This document shows, piece after piece, positions 21,661 through 32,313 of a DNA stretch of 47,015 nucleotides. The position numbers and the translations under genes are program-made. This DNA comes from Patellaria atrata CBS 101060 (Eukaryota > Ascomycota > Dothideomycetes > Patellariales > Patellariaceae). Below the pieces are notes generated by a model. It had not been told where the DNA came from. It did not search any database and worked only from the letters and a program-made list of their open reading frames with translations. Every line of letters starts with the position of its first letter. Position 1 is the first letter of the stretch. The stretch covers positions 284,745 through 331,759 of the forward strand of contig MU006100.1 in NCBI GenBank assembly GCA_010093705.1, written 5' to 3'.

Positions 21661-22645
21661 TGTTAGAATCTACTCGGATCAGATAAAATATAAGGAGCCT
21701 GTTTAAGTTCCCCGTTCGGCGGGTTCACAAACACACCAATTTTATATCTCTTTACACATCGGGACCGGGGCAGGGGCAGTTAAACTGTAGTTACTACTAT
21801 CGTACACTAACACTAATTGATGCAAATCTAATCAAGTTTCACATTCTCTAAACTATATAGGCACCTCTTGACTTAATTCTACTTTATTGCCGCCGTTTGA
21901 TCAGCCATAGAAGTTCAATGTCAGAACTTAAAGCACACCCAGGAAAACCCTCTCAAAACAATTACTAAGGCAATTCATCAACATGCACCATAGATCTACG
22001 ACCCGCTATTCAGTTCTAGAATCATGAAGTATTTTCTATAACATATTTCGATAGCTTTGAAGGCTCACATTTATTAAGCCGCAAAGGTGAGTTCTTTTCG
22101 TGATATGAGCATAATTTCTATAACCTTAGGAAACGGGCTTCCGATCTCCCAGTTGGCATTCTACCATTTTGAAATAAGATGTGGACGATGATCGTTCTCC
22201 ACCGATGGTCTGATCGAGGTTTCAATTCTTCTATTGCATTTCTTGAGGACGGTATGCATCCCGCCGTCATCCAGCTCAGTGATGTATAAACCGCACTTTC
22301 AATCCATATAAAAATATATCTTGCAAATTGGAAGATATTTTTTATCTATGATATTTTATATTAGAAGACTTTCCCATTATGTGGACGTGCTGAAGGACGA
22401 AATCTGATCAACGGTCCACTTTTTACTTCAATAGTCCCTCAATGCGAACCAATTTTCTACGCCGGACTCTCTACTCAAATTGTCTTTCGCCTTTCAGATG
22501 GAGATTTTTAAATGTGTACATAGATAATGGAAGGGTTCAGACGTACCCCGCCCCTTAGCAGGATAGCACTTTCCGGTTTGACACACAAGGAATCAATTTT
22601 ACCCAACACTACATATCTAAAAACTGTTAAATATTCTCTTCTCCT

Positions 22646-24461
22646 ATGAATATCTCCAATATCTCCCTCATGGCTCGTGTGGCACACCAAGAGCCTGATG
22701 TCATTCCTTTGGCCGGCCAGACTATCACCGTAGTCCTATCCCTAATCACGATCGCAGTCCTCTCCGCATGCTTCGGTTCGTAGACACAAATCTTATATAC
22801 GTCACTCCTATAGCTAACTCTTGGGATCTCTCAGTTCGCCGACTTGAAAGAGTGATAACATGGAAAGCACTACCTCTAGCGAATTGGCGTATATCTCGAT
22901 ACCCTTATTACTGTTACTGGACCGCGCCCTAACGCAACACCAGTCATCCTCCTTATCTATATAGATTCTTTCGCCTTCGTTTTCATCACCGCGGTCCTTC
23001 AAGAAGGCGTCGGTGTGAACACTTCCCGAGGTCTTTGCGATGGAGGGATCCTTCTGTGTTAGGACTCTCTTGCAAAACGACTGGCTATTAATGCTGATGG
23101 TGCATATTAGGTCTTGCCTGCTATCTGACAACTAAAGTACGTCTATCCCTTCCCAATTCCTTGGTTGCGTTAAACTAATGACAATAAGGTGGTATGTACA
23201 CTATCTGTAAACTGAAAGCTGAACACTGTTTGTTCTAAATTAAAAGCAGCTCATCTATTTCTTTCTCGTCGAAAAAGCCGTAAGTGCTTCCAAAGTTTCA
23301 TTGTTCCTGTTGATGGGGATCCGACCTAATATCATCCCTCAGTATATAGTCCACGGAAGCCGCAGACCACGCAGGAAAAATGTCCTATTCATGTTCAACG
23401 TGTTCGGAATGCTAGGTAAGCATAAATGTCTCCAGAAATAACTGCACAAAATGTTGATTCGAAATAGTACCCTGTGTGATCCTCATGATTCTCAACTTCA
23501 TCTAGTAAGCTAGCCTCCAGTGATGTCTCGGCTCGACTCTAACCTGCCAGTCGCGTTGCATACCTCAACGAGGAGGGCTTATGCATCATCGGTATGAGGA
23601 AGCTCGCCCTCTTTCCGTTGATCGTATTCGATGTTTTTGTCAACGTGAGCAAACCGTGTGCCCCAAAACCTAACTCCATTAACGCAACCTCACTCACGGG
23701 CTCCAGGTCTACCTCACCGCCCTATTCATACTCCCTATTCGAAGTAAGTCCATGTTCTATCACAAATGTGCCCTACTAACCGGAACCAGGACTGTACTCA
23801 TTCGCTCACAACACAAACCCCGCCCTCCGCAGGATGGCCACCAGAACATTCATCGGGAGCTGTATCACCCTAACCATCACGATTGTCAACCTCTCATCTC
23901 TCGGCGCTCTAGGTGGTGAGCCCGCTTGGATTTGCTTCATGTGCTGTAACGCGGATGGTACCGAACACCTTCATACCTCAATCCGCATCTTCCTTCACTG
24001 ACAAAATCATCTTGCTTCACTGACAAAACAATCCTCCCTCACTGCCAAACCACCCGACATCTTCACGAACAAACCGTAACTTCACTAACCAAACCCCAGT
24101 CCTTATCAGCGTCCTCGCCCTCCACTGGGTCACAACAATCGACTCCCCCTCCTACCCCCGCTCCACGACCTCCCCACCCCACCCCCGCGTCTTCCGAACC
24201 GACGACCCCGACCTCCCCCGCGCCCACAGCCGCGTCAAGTCCGCGCGCTCCGCTGTCATCACCGAGTGTGTCGGGAATCACAGACCGCTGGAAAGAGCCT
24301 CGGCGAAGAACCATATCTCGATGGGCGGGATCCACGTGCGCACGGAGCAGATGCAGACGAGGGAACCGGAGCGCGATGATGCGAGCGAGGTGACTGGAAA
24401 CTGGAACGGGGACGAGGACTCCACAGACGCTATTTTTGGTCCGAGACGGAATACGCGATAG
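22646..24461 (+). CDS. Orphan seven-transmembrane protein (fungal GPCR-like family)
   Basis: Fungus-specific 7-TM family found across Pezizomycotina and uncharacterised; receptor function is inference. Exons 22646-22775, 22835-22888, 22944-23057, 23111-23136, 23189-23191, 23250-23279, 23343-23415, 23468-23504, 23551-23644, 23707-23743, 23790-23957 and 24100-24461 give 375 residues. Seven hydrophobic spans are visible: VIPLAGQTITVVLSLITIAV; LILLIYIDSFAFVFITAVL; GILLCLACYLTTKVLIYF; FNVFGMLVPCVILMILNFIY; LFPLIVFDVFVNVYLTALFI; TFIGSCITLTITIVNLSSL; and GEPAWICFMCCNADVLISV. A polar tail of about 105 residues follows. The 3-nt exon GTG supplies the Val of TTKVLIYF, which matches my recollection of homologues; skipping it stays in frame. 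An in-frame second ATG at 22670 is an alternative start. Intron 11 is long because of tandem repeats. Confidence 0.85.
23993..24093 (+). repeat. About 22-nt tandem repeat inside intron 11 of the 7-TM gene
   Basis: Five diverged copies of CTTCACTGACAAA start near 23993, 24015, 24037, 24061 and 24080. The last carries CTAAC just before the CCCCAG acceptor (24094-24099). Each copy contains a branch-site-like core (CTGAC, CTGAC, CTGCC, CGAAC, CTAAC). The host intron is 142 nt, while most others in the gene are about 50-60 nt. Confidence 0.85.
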
Positions 24462-26030
24462 TCGTCTGGGGGGCGCCGGGAAGTCAAGATCGAGTAATGG
24501 GAAATTGAGTGTTCCACCCCCTGGGTAGGGCAAACAAGCCGCAAAGGACTACACGGCGTGGGAGTGGTGTAGGATGTTAGATATGCGAAGGCTATTCCCT
24601 GTACCACGAAATACATTATTAAACGTTGAGACCTGAGCAGTGCCAAGTCCCGTGAATAATCCTTGATATTCAACACATTATGAACCTTAAACATAGAACA
24701 AACATGTCGTCCTCTCATCGACTGATACAGCTTTTTTTACGCATTAGACGACCCAGTATGACTCAACCCCACAATGGCTCCAACCAGTCGCTCTACACTT
24801 TTTTTTTCTTTTTTGGAAAGAAATATCCCCGCCCGTATGGTAATCTAGATGTCTGACGCACCTGAACACACGAACTCAGGACTACGCAAAGAGCCCGCTT
24901 GCCTCCCGTGGTAGAACCTCCACTTCCTCTCTATCACGCCCGAAGATCATTAACATATTAGTTCGATAGAACCCACGGTCCTCGCATCCAATCCTCGAAA
25001 AATCAGCAAAGAAAGTGCTCAATCCAGCCGTATTGGTCAGGTGAATGTCGTCTAATGAATCAAATCGCTACTGCGGTTTAAAAGAAGCCAGGGGGTATAT
25101 ACTCGCGTAAGACGAGGGCTTACTCAATTATCCTGAGTATATTTGTCGTGAAGGGTCAAGCATCGTCAGCTTGATTATTGATCACAGCCACCGACCTGAG
25201 CTGGTCCAGCGAGGACTTGTGAGCCAAATTCAGCGCTGATCCTCATGAAATACTATCCAATCTTGTTACAAAGAAAGCAAAATAACAATATTATCATAAA
25301 GTTTTGGACTCGCGGTCCCGACGCTGAATGGGTTCGTATCGCATGCTCAGTGATATGATAGCCCGTAGAGCACTTCTCAACGGTGGATGGACTGATGCGC
25401 CAGATTGTGTGAAATTGTGTGGTTCTTGCTTGAATAGTATCTCGTCCATGGGTTTTGGTCAGGGATCGTAATGCTCGAATCTCTTTATGCTGTGTTTGAG
25501 CGTTGTAGCTGTACTAGAAACAGCACAAGGGATAGTGACATGCATCCTCCATTTATTTGTAACTCCAAGAACTCTTATAATCGATGGTCTGTATTCACCG
25601 ATAGGTGCCTAACCACGGTATAATAAGTAAAATCTGTTGCCGGACGTCTACGCCTTCTCACTGATGGTGGATAACCAAAGGGGAAGAGTGTTGATCAACG
25701 CCATTTGTAGCCGTATGAGTTGATAGCGTGAAAATACAGATCCGGAAAAGCTGATGTAGCTTAACGTGTTATATCCGAGCGCCACAACTACATACGTAAA
25801 TTGTCTGCGAGGGAGGAAACATGTAATTCAAGACTTGACTTTCAACAAGAGAGGTTGCTGCTGATAGTAACACATTATGAGTCCCACCACCCTGGCAATA
25901 AGCTCAAAGCCCTGGCCATAAGGTCGTTGTAGGAGATTTGTGTGTGAGTGCTGCATCGGGGTGGAACCCTCATGTTTCATATCCAACGGAGATTCAACAC
26001 TAAGAGGGAAGAGAAAGGGTTGATCCAACC
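24462..26030. other. Intergenic spacer between convergent genes
   Basis: This 1.57-kb interval between the stop codons of the 7-TM gene (plus) and PEP7 (minus) presumably holds both 3' UTRs. Long T runs occur near 24731 and 24800. No additional gene is recognisable. Confidence 0.6.
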
Positions 26031-28142
26031 TCAGCTAATTAATTGGGGAGAGGATACACCTTGCTGATACGCCGATGCAAAGTCCATTTGACTCAGCTGT
26101 CCATTTACGTGATCGATCTCCTTGTTCAAGTCCTCTAGGTTCTGTGATAATGAGCTTACTTCGTCAAACTTCCGGCGTTTGTTGGCGTCCGCGACCATCT
26201 CTGACACGAAGAATTTCTGTTCCTCCAGAACGATCAACCGTTCGCGCAATTCCTTCTCCTCTGCTTCCATTGCTGAAATGCTACTGCTGCTTACGACACT
26301 TCTGGACTCAGCATCATTGAATTTAATAGCGGCGAGAGCGCCTTGAGGACGGCCGTTGGAAGTCACTTTCCCGGGATTTGCACCATATGGTGTGGCATGT
26401 TTTAGGATTTTTGGGAGCGCTTTCAGCCGTAGCATGTGTAAGCTTAGGAAGTTATAGGCCTGCTGATATACAAGTTTTTGCAATTTCTGTTGCACAGGTG
26501 AGTTTGTTGGTAGATCGCGAATCCTTCGAGCCAAGGTATCATATTGAGAGAAAGCATCCATTAGATGCCTACGAACCGCAGCAGCTTCAGTCAGCTGAGC
26601 AGGAGTGGGAGGTCTCTCGGGATCCCTATCATAATTTAGTGTAATGAAATCGTTTAATATGTTAAGGGACTAACTGCAGGGTTTCAAGCAGCTTCTGAAA
26701 CTTGGGTTGAAGGAGTTGAATGCCTCTCTTATATTGAACAAGGTTTTCATATGCTCGTTGATCGGCAGGCCGATATGAAAGCTCCCGCACAAAGTCGCTT
26801 CGACTGAACAACGTATGCTTGCAAGTTTTGCAAACTCTTACGTCGACATTCACCTGCTCCTTGTTCTTCTCTGATTTCTGACTACCTGCTAATGCGCGTC
26901 AACTCGAGTAATCTGGGGGGACGCTTTAAGGGGTAAATGCGACCTACCTTTATTTACAGTCAACCCAACCTCTGTGGAGCAGCCCGTTTTAGGATCACCG
27001 CACACAACTCGACCACACATCCGGCAGTGGTGGCGTCGAAATGTATAACTGGTAAACTCCTGTTGACAAAAAGGGCAGATATTGACCTTAGCATCTTCTT
27101 CCCATATAACCACTGTCTGCTCCAATTGCCGCTGTTGAGTTTTTGCATTCGACAATGGCCAAAGGAGACTACCACCCCCTTGATCTGATGGAGGATTCGC
27201 TAAAAGTTGCGTTAATTTGGTCAATCGCTTTTCTAATCGATTAACTTCAAGGTGTGCTTTATCCACGATCTGTTGCCGAATCTTAACAAAGTCTTTCGTG
27301 TGATCACGCTCAAAGCCTGACGTACGTTAGTAACTACCAGGGGTTTGGGACTCAGATGACGCACCGCTATGGTCGTTATATCCTTTTCTTGACTTGTAGC
27401 ATGTCTCACAAACTCGAGCCCAGGTGCCCCTAACAGGTTCATGCTGAGCCGAACGGGATAGTTTCATTTGATACATAGTATGTTCGTCACAGAACAGTTT
27501 TCCACAACTCCTGCAATTAACACTTCCATTTGCACTTCCCAGGCGTTTTTCACATACAGGATCTGAGCAAGGATCACGGGGACCGGGTCTTTGCCAATGT
27601 TGTCGTGTGATGAGTTCCTCTAGATCTATCTTTGGAGGCTCTGGAGTGGAATGACCACTAGCCGGTGCTGCAACGGGTGCAGGAGCTTCATTGGATTCGA
27701 ATACATCAAGTCCCTTCAGTTTCTGGTTCAGAACAGCTAGTGGTTGGAACTTCTTTGCCTTAACCATTTGAGTCTTGAACCAAGTCTTGACCTCGTCTTG
27801 CTCCACCTCTTCTAAATTTTGATGTACATCGTCAAGATGTCTGTTCAGTTGTAGTAGGGTCATCATCTCTTCATTGCATATCGGGCAAACCATCCTTGAG
27901 CTTGCAGATGCCGCCGCATTGTTGCTCGCTTCAAGGGAGACGCGGGAGGCTATATCTTGGGTTTCGGCTGTGGACGCGGGGGACACAGAGATTTGCGAAT
28001 TCAAGCTTACGGAGCTCTCAGACGGTGATAGAAGGCTAGTATTTCGAGAATGGTGAGGGCGTGGAGACGCTACTACCGCAGGAGATAGTGACCTGCCACT
28101 GCCTAATACCCTCCCTCCACCGAGGGACCGACGAGAAGTCAT
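26031..28142 (-). CDS. PEP7: Vac1/Pep7 (rabenosyn-type) endosomal FYVE protein
   Basis: Rab5/Vps45 effector that binds PI3P on endosomes and tethers Golgi-derived vesicles for SNARE-mediated fusion on the vacuolar route (established knowledge of Vac1/Pep7). Exons 28142-27365, 27316-26948, 26888-26675 and 26625-26031 give 651 residues. A Ser-rich N-terminus is followed by a C2H2 finger (C86, C89, H102, H107). A first, divergent FYVE-like finger has Cys 192, 197, 210, 213, 218, 245 and 248. A second, canonical FYVE has WEED at 331-334, CPFC at 340-343 and the PI3P-binding FRRHHCRMCG at 352-361, closing with VCKTC. C-terminal helices (EEKELRERLIVLEEQKFF) look coiled-coil. The third exon has an ATTAGCAG tandem acceptor (26888 or 26885; the difference is one residue). 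It is divergent from MET8. Confidence 0.94.
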
Positions 28143-28827
28143 GTTGGAAGGTTATGGGCGTGGATGTACGGCTGTTGAACCATTATTACAGAAGGTTGTT
28201 TGCATGTAGATTTAGGAAGGTCCATGTAAGCTCATGTTTGCCTCTGACAAGCACTGCCCGACTGTGCTGCAGTCAAATGGGACGGGAGGGCGGCGGATCT
28301 TCAAGATGCAGGATGAAGCGGTGCCAAGACATCGTTCAAGCTGAAATGAACACTACATCGGACGAGAGCACTCAAGAACAACACAATACTTAAGTTTGCT
28401 TTATCAAAGTGCTAGCGAATTATTTCTTGTCCTCTTTTCTATCACACTCTCAATTAGGTAGCATGCATTTGGCCCTTCTTGCAAGTTGTTTTCGTCTAGA
28501 AACGGAATAGCATCAATTCAATCTGAGCTAGGTTGCTCGCCGCTTCTGACAAGCTCTATATCCGTTAATAGTACTTTGTTAATCAGCATAAACCGTTACA
28601 CGCGTCAAAGCATAGTATAGTCCTATTATTTCACTAGGATTCTCTTTGACAGGTACCTGAAGATGTTGGTTTCAACAAAAAAAAAAGCGCTGCCAAGCCA
28701 TAGAATACGATGACGATCATTTTCCCTCGCAGGCTTCACATGTTTTCTTCTTCTTATCTCCGTGGAGCCCTTTGAACAGAACCCAGATGTAACAACAAAT
28801 TCATCTCTCACATACCTCTTCTTCACG
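28143..28827. promoter_or_regulatory. Divergent promoter region between PEP7 and MET8
   Basis: The 685-bp interval between two start codons that point apart serves as promoter and leader for both genes. A frame open on the plus strand just upstream of the MET8 ATG lacks its own ATG. No motif could be assigned to a named factor. Confidence 0.6.
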
Positions 28828-29676
28828 ATGAAGGGACCCTTTCCCGAAGTACAAGGCGGCGGCTCCCTTATACTTGCATGGCAAGTTCGTAACAAAAGGG
28901 TTCTCGTCGTAGGTGGCGGCGAAGTGAGCATTTCTAATACATGTTTGCATCACGCGATATTTACATTAACAAGTGTATTAGGTAGCCGCAGGTCGGATCC
29001 TCAATGTCCTCAACGCCGATGCGAAAGTAACCGTTGTTTCGCCCCGAGAAGGTCTGAACGACGAAGTAGCATATCGTGTCGAGCAGAACCAAGTCGACTA
29101 TGTGGATCGCAAGTTCGAGCCCTCTGACCTAAACGGCGTAGATATGGTTCTTACCGCCGTTGATGATCCTGAAGCATCCACGCAGATATACAAGCTCTGT
29201 AAAGAGCGGAGGATAGCTGCCAATATCGCAGATGTACCTCCAGAGTGTGACTTCTACTTCGGGAGTGTACATAGGGATGGCCCATTGCAAATAATGGTCA
29301 GCACGAACGGAAACGGTCCAAAGCTGGCGAATATTGTGAGAAGGCAGATAGCTGCAAATCTTCCCAAGAATATTGGCGCTGCTATAACTAAAGTGGGCAC
29401 TTTGCGTAGGAAGCTGCGGAAGGTTGCTCCTACGCAAGAAGAAGGCCCAAAGAGAATGCAATGGTAAGTAAGGGTTTACCTGGCAGTATGTATATCACTA
29501 ATTGTCTTAGGATGTCGAAAGTATGTGAGTCTTGGAGCTTAGAAGAACTGTGCGATATGGATGAGGAGGATATGGAGAGGTTACTAGGTTTCTATAAGCC
29601 AGGTATTGTACCAGCCTTTGAGGAAATTCGATTGGGCCAAAATCAACCGTTTGACGGCGCATTTGGCTGGTGGTAA
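28828..29676 (+). CDS. MET8: Met8: precorrin-2 dehydrogenase / sirohydrochlorin ferrochelatase
   Basis: Bifunctional enzyme for the last two steps of siroheme synthesis: NAD-dependent oxidation of precorrin-2, then iron insertion. Siroheme is the cofactor of sulfite and nitrite reductases (established knowledge). Exons 28828-28923, 28982-29463 and 29511-29676 give 247 residues; yeast Met8 is 274. The Rossmann motif RVLVVGGGEVAAGRILN lies at residues 24-40. The NIAD motif puts Asp116 where I align the catalytic Asp of yeast Met8, followed by the family signature CDFYFGS (121-127). STNGNGPKLANIVRRQIA marks the start of the dimerisation/C-terminal region. The start is the first ATG; the upstream frame has none. 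The terminal codons TGG-TAA overlap a consensus donor (GGTAAGT), but the C-terminus FDGAFGWW looks natural. Confidence 0.94.
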
Positions 29677-29934
29677 GTATGCGTAAAGCGATACTCGTAC
29701 AAAGTACCTACCTTACGGAAAGGGCGTCTGGGTACGGAAGATTTTGTATACTTTGTCGATATATCCATAAGTGAATAGAAACAACAATTAACATTATAGT
29801 CATGATAGACAAGATATTTTTAGAAATCACAAATTACAACTCCGATATTTCACCATAACCATAGGTAACTATCCAATTTTGCTGAGCTTGGACCAACTTG
29901 ATTCAGACCTTCAACCCCAAACCTCACCTCAGTC

Positions 29935-31617
29935 ATGGCATCTTCGAAGTCATTATCCAAAGTTGTATCCTACGATGAAGACGTAGACTTCGAATCACTC
30001 GCTCTTCAAGACGCAGATTTCAACAAAATATATACGCAAAATAAAGGCAAAATCGACTTCCAGGATCCAACAGCATTGCAGTAAGACCCCCATCCACCAA
30101 AATTAGCTGGTAAATATACTTACAATCTCGCAGACAGTTGACCAAGAGCTTACTGAAGAGGGATTTTGACATCAAGCTTGAACTTCCAGACGATCGATTA
30201 TGTCCTCCCGTAAGTAATCCCCCGCAAATGACCATAGTTGATGGAACTGATTGATATTCTAGGTTCCTGTGCGGTACGTATGTTTTATCTCTACCCATTA
30301 TACTAAATTTTTCATTCGTCCATCTAGTACACAACTATGAAGAAACTCATTTCATCTCTTCCTACCTTATATTGTCGTTCAGAAAAATCTTAATCCTCAT
30401 CCTAACCTTTGCAACACAGTTATAACTATGTCCGCTGGGTTCAAACACTCCTCGACACGACGAGTGATTCCTATACGGACGAATACAACCCATCCCGCCA
30501 AGTCATCGGAATCGATATGTATGCCACATAATAAAGCCCAGACCACCATGATACTAAACCTTAACAGAGGCGTTGGAGCATCATGCATATATCCCCTCCT
30601 AGCTTGCTCCACACGCCCTCAATGGCGTATAGGCGGCACAGAGATCGACCCCAAGTCCCTCTCCTCCGCAAAAGCAAACATAGCCCTCAACAACTTCCAA
30701 CCCCGTATCCGACTACTACAAACCACATCCTCGGACTCGCTAATTCCTCTGGACGAGCTCGGGATCCAGCACGCAGATTTCACCATGTGCAACCCGCCGT
30801 TCTTCGCCTCGAAGGCCGAAATGGACGCGAGTTACGCGGGCGAGGGGAAGCGCAAGAAACCGAGCGCCGTATGTACCGGTGCGGAGATCGAGATGGTGTG
30901 TGGGGGCGGAGACGCGGGGTTTGTGTGTAGGATGATGGAGGAGAGTAAGGGCTTGAAGGATAGGGTACAGTGGTTTACGAGCATGCTTGGTAAACTCTCT
31001 AGTCTTGGTGTTGTAGTTACGAGGCTGAAGGAGGCGGGTGTCGCGAATTGGGCGGTTGCTACTCTACGAGCGGGGAATAAGACGAGGAGGTGGGCTGTTG
31101 CGTGGAGTTGGGGAAAAATGAGACCGCTGAATGTAAGTATGGATCTTAGATTTGGAGATGAGGGGATTTGTGTAGATGGGCACTGATATTGTGGCAGGAT
31201 GTGGCACGTAGCCATGAGATATCGAGCAAAGAACTGCTCCCTTTCCCTACTCACTTTAGCATACCTACGCCAGGGAAGGATACTATCCTGATGGCTGCAA
31301 CGGTCAACCAGACACTGTCTTCTCTAGATCTCCAATGGATATGGAAAGAGAGCAAGATGGCCGGTGTAGCCCTAGCAGAGGAGAACGTATGGTCACGTTC
31401 TGCTCGCAGGAAAAGGAAGAAGCAAGAACTTATAAAATTCCCGTCAGAGGACAATATGGATAGCGACGAAGAAGAAGACGATTCCCCATTAGGCGTAAAG
31501 ATCACCGTGTTGAAGGATGAGGTATGCCTACGTTGGCTCAGAGGAAACGAGAGTGTTTTGTTCGAGAGCTTCTGTGGTATGCTGAAGCGTGCATTGGATA
31601 ACTCGAAGGTTGGATGA
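29935..31617 (+). CDS. METTL16-family U6 snRNA N6-adenine methyltransferase
   Basis: Class I SAM methyltransferase of the METTL16/DUF890 family (METT-10 in worm, Mtl16 in fission yeast), which methylates the adenine in the ACAGA box of U6 snRNA and affects 5' splice-site choice (established knowledge). Exons 29935-30080, 30134-30209, 30263-30273, 30420-30518, 30568-31132 and 31198-31617 give 438 residues. Landmarks are YNYVRWVQTLL, the SAM motif GIDIGVGASCIYPLL, TEIDPKSL, and the catalytic CNPPFF (NPPF at 186-189, almost the same position as in human). TGAEIEMVCGGG and KTRRWAVAWSW follow. A C-terminal domain carries an acidic stretch (DSDEEEDD). Exon 3 is only 11 nt. It lies in tandem with MET8, 258 bp downstream. 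The enzyme is missing from Saccharomyces cerevisiae. Confidence 0.94.
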
Positions 31618-32313
31618 GAGATGGTTACTTTTCAGTATCTAATAGCTATAGATGGAACTTAGAAGCTTGTAAGAAAGACTTCGAGTCATATTCCCCACAG
31701 GATCATTAGTTTCTTGCTACATTCATGAGTCTCTGCATTTTTGAAATGTGCTCAATAGAGCTATACGGCTGTATAATCCCACACAAGCCCTCTACCGAAC
31801 GAGCTCCATAATATCCCGTATCCAATTCTCACCACCAGCTCTACAACACCAACCATGTTCCTCTCTACATACAAACCCAATAATCCAGCTCAAACCCCCT
31901 CAAACCAAGCTTACAATCCTCAGCCGTCCTTCCATCCCTGAGAGAAAAATTCATTATGACTAAACCATCCATCCAATAGGAATCCAGAAGCAGACAATTC
32001 GGAAACTAAACGGAGAATTTCGACCAATCAGAATGTTCTAGGAGACTATAAGAACCGTCCAATGCTAACGAAGTTTGCAGCTCCCAATGTGGGGGATTTC
32101 CAAGGTAGTAGCTATAGCTGTACTGTAGCTACATGCAAGACCATCAGGGTAGGATGCTACCTGTGTCTAGCAGTTGTTGTGAGGGGTATAAATAAGGACA
32201 TAATCTCCTGCACAAATACGTCCATCTCCTCTCAAAGTTAAGAGAATTCTCACGTTATCATATCTCTAAAAGTACCTCTAGTCCCACAGTTCTACACCAA
32301 CCCAACCGCAACA
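31618..32313 (+). promoter_or_regulatory. Promoter region of the SAM methyltransferase gene
   Basis: This 696-bp stretch separates the METTL16 stop from the next start codon and has no convincing ORF. It contains a TATA-type sequence (32187-32194) and one GTAGCTAC palindrome (32125-32132). The last 40 bp before the ATG are C/A-rich, ending CCGCAACAATGCCC, a good fungal start context. Confidence 0.6.
32187..32194 (+). promoter_or_regulatory. TATA box candidate
   Basis: TATAAATA occurs 120 bp upstream of the methyltransferase ATG, within GGGGTATAAATAAGG. The spacing is compatible with a short leader. It is the clearest TATA element in the window and suggests an inducible rather than constitutive gene (inference). 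Confidence 0.5.

Larger units (their letters stand above)
20022..22645. other. Intergenic spacer (2.6 kb)
   Basis: This lies between two divergent genes, the CFEM-like gene (minus) and the 7-TM gene (plus). It contains an unassigned small minus-strand ORF (20340-20669) and a tRNA-like Pol III element (about 21551-21660). The stretch 21240-22480 is AT-rich. Nothing else is recognisable. Confidence 0.55.

Noticed and set aside
30583-31254. Alternative frames (115 and 140 codons) across METTL16 exon 5
   Set aside because: Shadows of the true frame, which carries the GIDIGVGASCIYPLL and NPPF motifs.
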